From Streptomyces abyssalis (GTDB taxonomy: Bacteria > Actinomycetota > Actinomycetes > Streptomycetales > Streptomycetaceae), in NCBI RefSeq assembly GCF_001751365.1, contig NZ_LJGT01000038.1, positions 473,540-537,539 on the forward strand: DNA of 64,000 bases, read 5' to 3'. The position numbers and the translations under genes were made by a program. This document shows, in pieces, positions 15,668 through 24,840 of this stretch. The notes below the pieces were generated by a model. The model did not search any database and was not told the DNA's origin. It saw nothing but the letters and a program-made list of their open reading frames with translations. Within the stretch, counting starts at the first letter, position 1. Each line of letters opens with the position of its first letter.

Positions 15668-16753
15668 GTGACCGCTGAGCAAACCTTCCGGATCGCCGCC
15701 GTCCCCGCCGACGGTGTCGGCATCGAGGTCGTCGAGTCCGGACGAGCAGTCCTGGACGCGCTCGCGGCCCGCTCGAACGGCCGCTTCGCCTTCGACTGGA
15801 CCGAATTCCCCTGGGGCTCGGCCTACTACGCCGAGCACGGGAAGATGATGGCCGACGACGGTCTCGAACAGCTCAAGGCGTTCGACGCCGTCTACTTCGG
15901 TGCCGTGGGGTGGCCCACCGTCCCCGACCACGTGAGCCTCTGGGGACTCCGCCTGAGGATCTGCCAGAACTTCGACCAGTGGGCCAATGTGCGTCCGGTC
16001 GAATTCCTGCCGGGCGTACCGAGTTCGCTGCGCACCGCCGACCGCGACGATCTCGACTGGGTCGTCGTACGCGAGAACTCCGAGGGGGAGTACGCCGGGC
16101 TCGGCGGGCGCAACCTCGCGGCCCGTGGCGCCGGATCGGAAGTGGCCGTCCAGTCGGCGCTGTTCACGGAGACCGGGTGCGAGCGCATCATGCGCTTCGC
16201 CTTCGATCTCGCGCGGACCCGCGCTCGTAAGAAGGTCTCCAGCGTCACCAAGAGCAACGCCCAGCAGTACGGCATGGTCCTGTGGGACGAGGTCTTCGAG
16301 AGGGTCGCCGCGGACTACCCCGACGTCGAGACCGAAAGCGTCCTGGTCGACGCGATGGCCGCCAAGTTCGTCCTGCGTCCCGAGGATCTGTCGGTGGTCG
16401 TCGCCTCCAACCTGCACGCCGACATCCTCTCCGACCTCGGAAGCGCCATCACCGGGAGCCTGGGCCTCGCGGCGAGCGCGAACCTGAACCCCGAGCGGCG
16501 CTTCCCCTCGATGTTCGAGCCGGTGCACGGCTCGGCTCCGGACATCGCAGGTCAGGGGCTGTGCAACCCCCTCGGGGCGATCGGCAGCGCCGCGCTCATG
16601 CTGGAGCACTTCGGTCTCGGCGACGAGGCGAAGACCGTACGCCGGGCGATCGAGGCGACCACGGGCAGCGGCATCCGTACCCGCGACGTCGGCGGCACCT
16701 CGACCTCCGCCGAGGTCACGGACGCCGTCATCGGCCATCTGGACAACGGCTGA
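15668..16753 (+). CDS. Tartrate / D-malate dehydrogenase (isopropylmalate dehydrogenase family)
   Basis: This 361-residue NAD-dependent beta-decarboxylating dehydrogenase is probably of the TtuC/DmlA group acting on tartrate or D-malate. It opens with FRIAAVPADGVGIEVVESG (the usual GDGIG has a Val). Substrate Arg residues are in LRLRICQNFDQWANVRPVEFLPG; VRENSEGEYAG and VTKSNAQQYGMVLWDEVF carry the catalytic Tyr and Lys. Metal-binding Asp residues are in VDAMAAKF and HADILSDLGSAI. FEPVHGSAPDIAGQG is the cofactor loop. GTG start with GGAGG seven bases upstream. Its neighbours are the LysR regulator and a dicarboxylate transporter. Confidence 0.88.
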   Translation: MTAEQTFRIAAVPADGVGIEVVESGRAVLDALAARSNGRFAFDWTEFPWGSAYYAEHGKMMADDGLEQLKAFDAVYFGAVGWPTVPDHVSLWGLRLRICQNFDQWANVRPVEFLPGVPSSLRTADRDDLDWVVVRENSEGEYAGLGGRNLAARGAGSEVAVQSALFTETGCERIMRFAFDLARTRARKKVSSVTKSNAQQYGMVLWDEVFERVAADYPDVETESVLVDAMAAKFVLRPEDLSVVVASNLHADILSDLGSAITGSLGLAASANLNPERRFPSMFEPVHGSAPDIAGQGLCNPLGAIGSAALMLEHFGLGDEAKTVRRAIEATTGSGIRTRDVGGTSTSAEVTDAVIGHLDNG

Positions 16754-16937
16754 CGGCCCATTCCGAACAAGCCCGCGAGCTGGCAGTCTCACCACGGCCA
16801 GAACCCAACCGCCGACCAGCCGCACAGCCGACCACCCGCAAAGCCGACCACCCGGCCGGCACCGGGGCGGAGCCAGCTCGCAGCCCGATGCCGCGTCACC
16901 GGAATTCCTGGGGGACCCGAGAGCTCAAGGAGATGAC

Positions 16938-18572
16938 ATGGCCATCACCGGCGATCAGTCGAAACCCAGCAACCAACCAGAGCGTGTCGACGTCGAGAAG
17001 GCCCTGCTGGGCGGGTCCACCTACCGCGGGCTGGCCGAGCAGAAACTGTCCCCGGCGGAGGAGCGGTTCGAGAAGGCCCGGCGTACGGCCGGATTCGTAC
17101 TGGCGCCGCTGGCCGCGATCGTGGTCTTCCTGCTGCCGCTGGACCTGCCGCAGACCCAGCACAACGTCGCGGCGGTTCTGGCCGGAGTGATCGTCGCCTG
17201 GGTGACCGAGCCCGTCCCCATTCCGGTGTCGGGGCTCATCGGCGCCTCGTTGCTGGTGCTGCTCGGCGTCGGCGGCGACGAGGGCGCCGACGGTGTGCTG
17301 GCGCCGTTCGGTTCGGGGACGGTCTTCACCTTCATCGGCGCCTTCATCCTCGCCCAGTCCATGCTCGTGCACGGACTGGCCAGGCGGTTCGCCTTCCGCG
17401 TCCTGTCGATACCCGGCGTCGCCCGCAGCTCCTTCCGCATCGTCATCGCCTTCGGCCTCATCACCGCCCTCGCCTCCGCGTGGATCTCCAACACCGCGAC
17501 CGTCGCGATGCTCATGCCGACAGCCGTCGGAATCCTCGGCGTGATCGGCAACCTCGTCCAGGACAAGCACCAGGCCGACGGCACCGTGCACCGCTTCGAC
17601 CCGACCCGTATGCGCATCGGCTTCGCGATGATGCTGATGCTGGCCTACGGCGCCAGCGTCGGCGGCCTGCTCACCCCCGTCGGCAGCCCGCCCAACCTCA
17701 TCGGCCGCGAGCTGATCGAGAAGGCCACCGACAAGCCCATCCCCTTCGGGACGTGGATGGCCATGGCGTTCCCGATCTGCGCCCTGATGTTCGTGGGGCT
17801 GGCCGTCGTACTGCTCCTGCTCAACCGTCCGGAGATCCGGCACCTCACGGGCGTCGAGGACTACGTCCGCCGGGAGCGGGAGGCGCTCGGCAAGATGAGC
17901 CGCGCCGAGAAGAACACGCTGGTCGCGTTCGCGGTGACGGTCGTCCTGTGGGTCTTCCCGGCCGTGGTGGGCCTGGTCGCGGGAACCGGCTCCGGCGCCT
18001 ACGAGACGGTGTCGAACAACCTCGACGAAGGCGTCGCCGCGGTGCTCGGTGCGGCCCTGCTCTTCGTACTCCCCACCGACTGGAGGACGCGCGAGTTCAC
18101 GCTGCGCTGGAGCGACGCCGCAAGGATCGACTGGGGCACAATCGTGCTGTTCGGCTCCGGCGTGGTGTTCGGCACGCTGCTGGAGGAGACGGGGCTTGCG
18201 GAGACCATCGGCAAGGGCGCGTTCGGTGCCCTGAACATCGGCAGCGCGGTCGCCATCACGGTCTTCGCCGCCCTGCTCGCGATCGTGGTCTCCGAGACCA
18301 CCTCGAACACCGCGTCCGCGGCGGTCGTGGTGCCGATCGTCATCCCGCTGGCCGTCGCCGCCGGGGTCGACCCGCTGACGCCGGCGCTCGCGGCCACGTT
18401 CGCCGCGTCGTTCGGCTTCATGCTCCCGGTGTCCACGCCGCAGAACGCCATCGTCTACGGATCCGGCACCGTACCGATCACCAAGATGATCCGCTCGGGC
18501 TTCTCCTTCGACATCATCGGCGCACTGCTCATCATCATCCTGCTGCCGGTTCTGGCCTCGGCTCTGCTGTAA
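16938..18572 (+). CDS. SLC13/DASS-family dicarboxylate transporter
   Basis: This 544-residue membrane protein has about 12 hydrophobic segments and is probably a sodium-coupled importer of C4-dicarboxylates. The two internal repeats each carry the family Ser-Asn-Thr motif: WISNTATVAMLMP (about 181) and ETTSNTASAAVVVP (about 455). GGLLTPVGSPPNLIG and FMLPVSTPQNAIVYGSG are the paired re-entrant/substrate loops. The N-terminal 50 residues are hydrophilic. AAGGAG precedes the ATG. The 184-bp gap after the dehydrogenase contains GCCGACCACCCG-type repeats but no clear terminator, so co-transcription is likely. It presumably brings in the dehydrogenase substrate. Confidence 0.9.
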   Translation: MAITGDQSKPSNQPERVDVEKALLGGSTYRGLAEQKLSPAEERFEKARRTAGFVLAPLAAIVVFLLPLDLPQTQHNVAAVLAGVIVAWVTEPVPIPVSGLIGASLLVLLGVGGDEGADGVLAPFGSGTVFTFIGAFILAQSMLVHGLARRFAFRVLSIPGVARSSFRIVIAFGLITALASAWISNTATVAMLMPTAVGILGVIGNLVQDKHQADGTVHRFDPTRMRIGFAMMLMLAYGASVGGLLTPVGSPPNLIGRELIEKATDKPIPFGTWMAMAFPICALMFVGLAVVLLLLNRPEIRHLTGVEDYVRREREALGKMSRAEKNTLVAFAVTVVLWVFPAVVGLVAGTGSGAYETVSNNLDEGVAAVLGAALLFVLPTDWRTREFTLRWSDAARIDWGTIVLFGSGVVFGTLLEETGLAETIGKGAFGALNIGSAVAITVFAALLAIVVSETTSNTASAAVVVPIVIPLAVAAGVDPLTPALAATFAASFGFMLPVSTPQNAIVYGSGTVPITKMIRSGFSFDIIGALLIIILLPVLASALL

Positions 18573-18795
18573 CCGGACGGGAGTCCGGCACACGCACGAG
18601 AACCCGCCCGCGGCCCCGCCCGCGGGCGGGCGCCGGCGCGCGCGGGCTGCCCGTGCGCGCTCCTCCACCGCAGCTCCACAGCCCCCGATCGGACCCATGC
18701 GGCACACTGGACGTTTGACCCGGTCGTACCGGAGACGCCCCAGCGCATCCGGATGCGTCCGCACCGCACCGCACCGCGAGACGGAGGAAAGACGC

Positions 18796-20472
18796 GTGAA
18801 CGGTGGCCCCCTGATCGTCCAGAGCGACAAGACGCTGCTGCTGGAGGTCGATCACGAACAGGCGGACGAGTGCCGCCGCGCCATCGCTCCCTTCGCCGAG
18901 CTGGAGCGGGCACCCGAGCACATCCACACCTACCGGCTCACGCCGCTCGGCCTGTGGAACGCGCGCGCCGCCGGGCACGACGCCGAGCAGGTCGTCGACG
19001 CGCTCGTCGCGCACGCCCGCTACCCCGTGCCGCACGCCCTGCTCGTCGACGTCGCCGAGACGATGGCCCGCTACGGGCGGCTGCGGCTGCTCAAGCACCC
19101 CACCCACGGCCTGGTCCTGGAGACCAGCGACCGGCCGGTGCTGGAGGAGGTCCTGCGGTCGAAGAAGATCCAGCCGCTCACCGGTGAGCGCATCGACGCG
19201 GACACCGTCGTCGTACACCCCTCGGAGCGCGGCCAGATCAAGCAGATCCTGCTGAAGCTGGGCTGGCCCGCCGAAGACCTGGCCGGTTACGTGGACGGTG
19301 AGGCGCATCCCATCGGCCTGGAGGAGGACGAGTGGTCGATGCGCCCGTACCAGCAGCAGGCCGTCGAGGGCTTCTGGCACGGCGGCTCGGGCGTCGTCGT
19401 GCTGCCCTGCGGCGCCGGCAAGACGCTGGTGGGCGCCGGGGCGATGGCGCGGGCGCAGGCGACGACGCTGATCCTGGTCACCAACACCGTCGCGGCCCGG
19501 CAGTGGAAGTCGGAGCTGGTACGGCGTACGTCGCTGACCGAGGACGAGATCGGCGAGTACAGCGGCACCCGCAAGGAGATCCGTCCCGTCACGATCGCCA
19601 CGTACCAGGTGGTGACGACGAAGCGGAAGGGCATCTACCCGCACCTGGAGCTGTTCGACTCCCGCGACTGGGGCCTGATCGTCTACGACGAGGTGCATCT
19701 GCTGCCCGCGCCCGTCTTCAAGTTCACCGCGGACCTCCAGGCCCGCCGCCGTCTCGGCCTGACCGCGACGCTCGTACGCGAGGACGGCCGCGAGTCCGAC
19801 GTCTTCTCCCTCATCGGGCCCAAGCGTTTCGACGCGCCGTGGAAGGAGATCGAGTCGCAGGGCTACATCGCGCCCGCCGACTGCGTGGAGGTGCGCGTCA
19901 GCCTCACCGACTCGGAACGGCTCGCGTACGCGACGGCCGAGACGGAGGAGAAGTACCGCTTCTGCGCCACCACCGACAGCAAACGGCGCGTGACCGAGGC
20001 GCTGGTGAGGCGGCACGAGGGCGAACAGACCCTGGTGATCGGCCAGTACATCGACCAGCTCGACGAACTCGGCGAACACATCGGCGCACCCGTCATCAAG
20101 GGCGACACCACGAACAAGCAGCGCGAGAAGCTCTTCAACGCCTTCCGCGAGGGGGAGTTGAGCACGCTCGTCGTCTCCAAGGTCGCCAACTTCTCCGTCG
20201 ACCTGCCCGAGGCGACCGTCGCCATCCAGGTGTCCGGCACCTTCGGCTCACGGCAGGAGGAGGCACAGCGGCTCGGCCGCATTCTCCGCCCCAAGGCCGA
20301 CGGCCACGAGGCGCGCTTCTACTCGGTCGTCGCCCGCGACACCGTCGACCAGGACTTCGCCGCCCACAGGCAGCGGTTCCTGGCCGAGCAGGGCTACGCC
20401 TACCGCATCGTCGACTCCCAGGACCTGCTCACGGCCCAGCCGGAGGCCGCGCCCGACAGCGAGACCGAGTAG
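18796..20472 (+). CDS. XPB/Ssl2-type DNA helicase (superfamily 2)
   Basis: This 558-residue ATP-dependent 3'-5' helicase is of the bacterial XPB group. The N-terminal domain (1-160) resembles the helicase-associated region (LIVQSDKTLLLEVDHEQADECRRAI). Motif Q/I is RPYQQQAVEGFWHGG with Walker A PCGAGKTLVG near 205. Motif II is YDEVHLLPA (DEVH) near 297. Motif III is LGLTATLVREDGR and motif VI is GRILRPKADGHEARFYSVV. GTG start with GGAGGAAA nine bases upstream. Its usual partner, the helicase-associated protein, ends 7.3 kb upstream. The last 73 bases overlap the convergent GT87 gene. Confidence 0.93.
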   Translation: MNGGPLIVQSDKTLLLEVDHEQADECRRAIAPFAELERAPEHIHTYRLTPLGLWNARAAGHDAEQVVDALVAHARYPVPHALLVDVAETMARYGRLRLLKHPTHGLVLETSDRPVLEEVLRSKKIQPLTGERIDADTVVVHPSERGQIKQILLKLGWPAEDLAGYVDGEAHPIGLEEDEWSMRPYQQQAVEGFWHGGSGVVVLPCGAGKTLVGAGAMARAQATTLILVTNTVAARQWKSELVRRTSLTEDEIGEYSGTRKEIRPVTIATYQVVTTKRKGIYPHLELFDSRDWGLIVYDEVHLLPAPVFKFTADLQARRRLGLTATLVREDGRESDVFSLIGPKRFDAPWKEIESQGYIAPADCVEVRVSLTDSERLAYATAETEEKYRFCATTDSKRRVTEALVRRHEGEQTLVIGQYIDQLDELGEHIGAPVIKGDTTNKQREKLFNAFREGELSTLVVSKVANFSVDLPEATVAIQVSGTFGSRQEEAQRLGRILRPKADGHEARFYSVVARDTVDQDFAAHRQRFLAEQGYAYRIVDSQDLLTAQPEAAPDSETE

Positions 20473-21662
20473 CAGCGGACGGCCGCCGCTGCCAGCAGCC
20501 CCAGCGTCAGCAGCGCATAGGGCGAGGCCAAGGGCTGCATCCACCACTGGAGTCTCAAGTCGTCGGCCCCGTGCTTCGGTACGAGCCACAGCGTGCGCGC
20601 CGAGAAGACCGCCGCCACCGCCAGCACGAGGCCCTGGCCCGCGCCCAGGCGCGCCCGCTCCGCCGCGAGCAGCACGAGCAGCGGCACGCACCACACCCAG
20701 TGGTGCGACCAGCTGATCGGGGAGACGAGCAGCGCCGTGAACGCGCTGACCATGACCGACCAGCCGGGCTGGCCGTGCCGCACGTGCACACGGCGTGCCA
20801 GCATCAGCCCCGCCACGGCGACGACGACGGCGGGCAGCACCCACAGCAGACCCGGCTCGGCGGTGTGCGCGAGCCGCGCGGCGACGCCCTGCAGGGACTG
20901 GTTGTCGACGATCCACGCCTTGCCGACCCGGGCCGTCTCGAAGACCCGCCGCGTGAAGAACTCCCAGCTGGCGGACGGCAGTACGAGCGCTCCCGCCGCG
21001 ACCGTGCCGGCGAAGCCCGCGAGCGCCGTGAGCCCGGCCCGTACACGCCCCGTCAGCAGAAGGTGGACGGCGAAGACCGCCGGTGTGAGCTTGATGCCCG
21101 AGGCGATGCCGATGGCGAGGCCCTTGGCGCGTGCGCCGTCGGGGCGTCCCAGGTCCCACATCACGAGGCAGACGAGCAGCAGGTTGATCTGCCCGAAGAC
21201 GAGCGTCTGGAAGACGGGCTCCAGCCACAGCGCGGCGGCGGTCGCGGCGAGCACGACGGCGGGACGGCTCCACCCGCGGCCGCGCCCGCTCCATCGGCCC
21301 TCCGCGCCGGGCAGGCGCGCCGCACCCGGCAGGTCGTCCGCCATGCGCAGGGAGAGGTGGACGAGGAGCGCGAGAAGGGCCGCGTTGCCGGCGAGGAAGA
21401 GGGCCTTGGCGACCGCCGGGGAGAGCCACACGGTCGGTACGAACAGCAGGGCGGCGAACGGCGGATACGTCGCCGGGAGATCCCATTCGGTGACGGTGAA
21501 GCCGTAGAGGTCGCTCCCGTTCACAACGGCTTCGCCCTCCGCCCGGTAGACCAGAAGATCCGCCATGGGGAAGCGCTCGACGACGCACAGCACCGCCAGC
21601 GCGGTCAGCGACAGCACGAGCAGTGCGGCAGCCGCCCGCTCCCCCCTTGTCCCGCGAGTCAC
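20400..21662 (-). CDS. GT87 (DUF2029) polyprenyl-phosphomannose mannosyltransferase-like protein
   Basis: This 420-residue polytopic membrane protein is of the GT-C type (GT87), which in actinobacteria uses polyprenyl-phosphate-mannose to build cell-envelope glycans. About ten hydrophobic helices are visible. The first extracytoplasmic loop after TM1 has MADLLVYRAEGEAVVNGSDLYG with the acidic residue typical of GT-C enzymes. LVFGQINLLLVCLVMWDLGR and GLAIGIASGIKLTPAVFAVHLL are family signatures. SPISWSHHWVW is near the C-terminus. GTG start at 21662 with AGAGG eight bases upstream. It overlaps the end of the XPB gene tail to tail. Confidence 0.85.
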   Translation of the reverse strand: MTRGTRGERAAAALLVLSLTALAVLCVVERFPMADLLVYRAEGEAVVNGSDLYGFTVTEWDLPATYPPFAALLFVPTVWLSPAVAKALFLAGNAALLALLVHLSLRMADDLPGAARLPGAEGRWSGRGRGWSRPAVVLAATAAALWLEPVFQTLVFGQINLLLVCLVMWDLGRPDGARAKGLAIGIASGIKLTPAVFAVHLLLTGRVRAGLTALAGFAGTVAAGALVLPSASWEFFTRRVFETARVGKAWIVDNQSLQGVAARLAHTAEPGLLWVLPAVVVAVAGLMLARRVHVRHGQPGWSVMVSAFTALLVSPISWSHHWVWCVPLLVLLAAERARLGAGQGLVLAVAAVFSARTLWLVPKHGADDLRLQWWMQPLASPYALLTLGLLAAAAVRCYSVSLSGAASGWAVSRSWESTMR

Positions 21663-22013
21663 CGCGCCGCCTCTCCGCTCCGGTCCGGTCGTCGATCATC
21701 CGGTACTTCGGTACGTCGGTCCGTCTTCCGGTACTTCGGTTCTTCGGTTCTTCGGTCCTGTCGTCCCCCGTGATTGTGCTTGCCCGTGCCGGCGGGAAAT
21801 CCATTGGCCCCCTGCACTGCCGCGGAGCTAGGCTTCCGCGTCTGCCGCCTCCCGGTCCGGGGAGGACCCCCGACCGCTCGGAAACCGGTCGGCCTTCCGT
21901 TCCTCACGGAGCGACCTCACGAAGCGTCCCTGCAAGGCGTCCTCGACATGGCGTCTTCGCGAGGGACCCTCACGAGACGCTTCACCAAGCGCATCCCGCC
22001 CGGAGGCAAACCC
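21663..22013. other. Intergenic region with CGGTACTTCGG repeats and a structured leader
   Basis: No gene is seen. At about 21699-21770 the motif CGGTACTTCGG / CGGTTCTTCGG is repeated five or six times in degenerate form. Further right, GAAGCGTC (21921-21928) and GACGCTTC (21976-21983) form a perfect 8-bp inverted repeat enclosing GTCCCT/AGGGAC, so the leader of the downstream helicase-like gene can fold into alternative hairpins. GGAGG at 22002-22006 is its ribosome binding site. Confidence 0.5.
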
Positions 22014-24071
22014 GTGTCCGCCCCTGCCCATTCCGTCCCCGGTCACGCCCGCAACCCCCTCGACGACGAACGGGCCCATCTGGCGGCCTCCCGCGCCGCG
22101 CTGCGCGCCATGCGCGAGGACGCGGAGGCCCTCGACATCACCGATGTCGCCGCCAACTGGGTGAACGCTGAGGTGCTGCGCGCCGGGATCGACGCACGCG
22201 TCAGATCCCTCGCCGACCTCGCCCACACCCCGCTCTTCTTCGGCCGCCTCGACTACGAAACGGCCGCGACGCCCGCCCGTACCTTCTACATCGGCCGCCG
22301 CCACGTCCACGACGCGGAGGGCGATCCGATGGTGATCGACTGGCGGGCGCCGGTCTCACAGCCCTTCTACCGGGCGTCGAAGATGGACCCTCAGGACGTC
22401 GCGCTGCGCCGCCGGTTCGGCTTCGCGGCCGGCGAGCTGACGGCGTACGAGGACGAACATCTCACCGCCACGGGCGACGCGGGCCCGGGGAGAACTTCCA
22501 AGCTGCTCCAGGCGGAGATCGAACGCCCCCGCGTCGGTCCGATGCGGGACATCGTCGCGACGATCCAGCCCGAGCAGGACGAGATCGTACGGGCCGGGGT
22601 CGAGGGCTCCCTGTGCGTGCAGGGCGCGCCGGGCACCGGCAAGACGGCCGTGGGCCTGCACCGCGTCGCGTATCTCCTCTACACGCACCGGGAGCGGCTC
22701 TCCCGCACCGGCACGCTCGTCGTCGGCCCCAACTCCTCGTTCCTGCACTACATCGCGCAGGTGCTGCCGGCGCTCGGGGAGATGTCGGTGCGGCAGACGA
22801 CGGTCGCCGGTCTGGTCGCCCACGTCCCCGTACGGGGCGAGGACGGGCCCGAGGCCGCCCGCATCAAGGGCGACGCCCGCATGGCGAGGGTGCTGCGGCG
22901 CGCACTGCGCTCCGGGGTGAGGATGCCGCAGGAGCCGTGCGTGGTGGTGCGGGGCTCACGCCGCTGGCGGGTACAGGCGGACGAACTGGCGGAGCTGATC
23001 GGGGAGTTGCTGGCCCGCGACATGCGGTACGGGGCGGCACGCGAGGCCCTGCCGCAGCGCATCGCGCACGCGGTGCTGGTGCGCATGGAGCAGGCGGGCG
23101 AGGCTCCGGACGACCGGGTGCAGGACGCAGTGGCGCGGAACGCGGCGGTGAAGGCGGTGGTGAAGTCCTGCTGGCCGGCGTGGGATCCGGCGAAGCTGGT
23201 GCTGCGGCTGCTGTCCGATCCCGCGTTCCTCGCGGAGCAGGCCGAGGGCGTGCTCACGGAGGAGGAGCAGCGGGCGGTGCTGTGGGCGAAGCCGGCGCGC
23301 GGTCCCGGGTCGGCGCCATGGACGGCGGCCGACGCCGTACTCGTCGACGAGGCCCGCGACTTGGTCAGCCGCACGCCCTCGCTGGGGCATGTCGTACTCG
23401 ACGAGGCGCAGGACCTCTCCCCGATGGAGTACAGGGCGGTCGGCCGCCGCTGCTCGACCGGATCGGTGACCGTGCTCGGCGACATCGCTCAGGGCACGAC
23501 ACCCTGGTCGACGCCGAGTTGGGAGGAGGCGCTGCACCATCTGGGCAAACCGGGTGCGGCCGTCGAGGAGTTGACGCTCGGCTTCCGTGTGCCGCGTCAG
23601 GTCATCGCGTACGCGTCCAGGCTGCTGCCCCGCATCGCACCGGATCTGCGCGAGGCCACGTCGGTCCGCGAGTCGCCCGGCGACTTCTCCGTACGTGCCT
23701 GCGCGCGCGGGGAGTTGGACGCCGCGGTCGTCGAAGCCTGCCGTGCGGCGCTGCGGCGCGAGGGCTCGGTCGGCCTGATCGCGGCGGACGCCCGGGTGCC
23801 CGCGCTGACGCGCGCCCTGGAGGCAGCGGGCCTGTCCCATCTCGCGCCGGGCGCTGAGACGAGCGAGGGCTCCCGGCTCACGCTGGTCCCGGCGACACTC
23901 GCCAAGGGGCTGGAGTACGACCACGTCGTACTGGACGAGCCCACCGCGATCGCCGCCGCCGAACCCGGCACCCGCACCGGCCTGCGCCGCCTGTACGTCT
24001 GCCTCACGCGTGCGGTCTCCGGCCTCGCGGTGCTGCATTCGGCACCGCTGCCGGAACCCCTGTCATCCTGA
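22014..24071 (+). CDS. HelD/HelR-like RNA polymerase-associated ATPase (UvrD/Rep superfamily 1)
   Basis: This 685-residue protein is of the HelD/HelR type, motors that dislodge stalled or drug-bound RNA polymerase. The N-terminus (DDERAHLAASRAALRAMREDAEAL) predicts the antiparallel coiled-coil arm. The 1A domain has Walker A GAPGTGKTAVGLHR near 205. Motif II is VVLDEAQDLSPMEYRAV near 460 and motif III is VTVLGDIAQGTTPW. The C-terminal motifs are LTLGFRVPRQVIAY and KGLEYDHVVLDEP / RRLYVCLTRAV. The 350-residue middle is the HelD-specific insertion. GTG start with GGAGG seven bases upstream. In actinobacteria HelR members confer rifamycin tolerance; I did not recognise a rifamycin-associated palindrome upstream, so that role is unproven. 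Confidence 0.88.
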   Translation: MSAPAHSVPGHARNPLDDERAHLAASRAALRAMREDAEALDITDVAANWVNAEVLRAGIDARVRSLADLAHTPLFFGRLDYETAATPARTFYIGRRHVHDAEGDPMVIDWRAPVSQPFYRASKMDPQDVALRRRFGFAAGELTAYEDEHLTATGDAGPGRTSKLLQAEIERPRVGPMRDIVATIQPEQDEIVRAGVEGSLCVQGAPGTGKTAVGLHRVAYLLYTHRERLSRTGTLVVGPNSSFLHYIAQVLPALGEMSVRQTTVAGLVAHVPVRGEDGPEAARIKGDARMARVLRRALRSGVRMPQEPCVVVRGSRRWRVQADELAELIGELLARDMRYGAAREALPQRIAHAVLVRMEQAGEAPDDRVQDAVARNAAVKAVVKSCWPAWDPAKLVLRLLSDPAFLAEQAEGVLTEEEQRAVLWAKPARGPGSAPWTAADAVLVDEARDLVSRTPSLGHVVLDEAQDLSPMEYRAVGRRCSTGSVTVLGDIAQGTTPWSTPSWEEALHHLGKPGAAVEELTLGFRVPRQVIAYASRLLPRIAPDLREATSVRESPGDFSVRACARGELDAAVVEACRAALRREGSVGLIAADARVPALTRALEAAGLSHLAPGAETSEGSRLTLVPATLAKGLEYDHVVLDEPTAIAAAEPGTRTGLRRLYVCLTRAVSGLAVLHSAPLPEPLSS

Positions 24072-24093
24072 GAGCCCGAGAGCGGAGGCAGCC

Positions 24094-24585
24094 GTGTTGC
24101 AGGAGATCCAGGCGGGGACGCTGGTCGCCGCCACGCTGACCACGGGTCTGAGCGCGGGCCTGTACTACGGCTTCGCCTGCGCGGTCATGCCGGGGCTGGC
24201 GCGGTCCGCGGACCGTACGTTCGTCGAGACGATGCAGCGGATCAACACGGCCATCATCAACGGCTGGTTCATGCTCCTCTTCCTCGGATCGCTGGTGCTG
24301 ACGGCCGCCGCCGCGGCGCTGCAGTTCGCCGGCGGCGGCGGTACGGGGGCGGCGTGGACGGTGGCGGCGCTCGTGCTGTATTCGGCCGTCCTCGTCATCA
24401 CGATGCGCTTCAACGTGCCGCTCAACAACAGGCTCGACGCCGGGGGGCGACCCGAGGACGACGCCGGACTCGCGGCGCTGCGGGCCGAGTTCGAGCGTTC
24501 CTGGGTCCGCTGGAACACGGTCCGCACGGCGGTCAACGCGGCGGCGTTCGGCTGCTTGGCGTGGGCGCTGGTGCTGCAGGGCTGA
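24094..24585 (+). CDS. DUF1772 / anthrone oxygenase-like membrane protein
   Basis: This 163-residue protein has four hydrophobic helices (TLVAATLTTGLSAGLYYGFACAVMPGLA; FMLLFLGSLVLTAAAAALQF; VAALVLYSAVLVITMRFNVPLNN; AVNAAAFGCLAWALVL). PLNNRLD and the final RWNTVRT segment are typical of DUF1772 (anthrone oxygenase-like). GTG start with GGAGG five bases upstream, 22 bp after the helicase-like gene, so the two may share a transcript. Function is unknown outside the polyketide-modifying members; nothing here suggests polyketide chemistry. Confidence 0.85.
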   Translation: MLQEIQAGTLVAATLTTGLSAGLYYGFACAVMPGLARSADRTFVETMQRINTAIINGWFMLLFLGSLVLTAAAAALQFAGGGGTGAAWTVAALVLYSAVLVITMRFNVPLNNRLDAGGRPEDDAGLAALRAEFERSWVRWNTVRTAVNAAAFGCLAWALVLQG

Positions 24586-24840
24586 GTGGGTGTGAGGGCG
24601 GGGCCGCGCCCGAACGGTGGACCGCTCCGGCAGACAACGCCGGCTCTGTCGCGGCAGACTGTCAGCACAGCGGCGGGCCGAACGGTCCCGTCACTCCCAT
24701 CCCCAAGCCCAAGAGCGCGGGCTGGAAGGGCGCCCCGTGACGCAAGACGAAGCCCGCGGCGGCCCGCCGCAGACTCCCGGCCGGCACGACGGCCGTCCCA
24801 TGCGCGGCTTCGTCTTCCCCGTGGACGGGCGGCGCGACGC

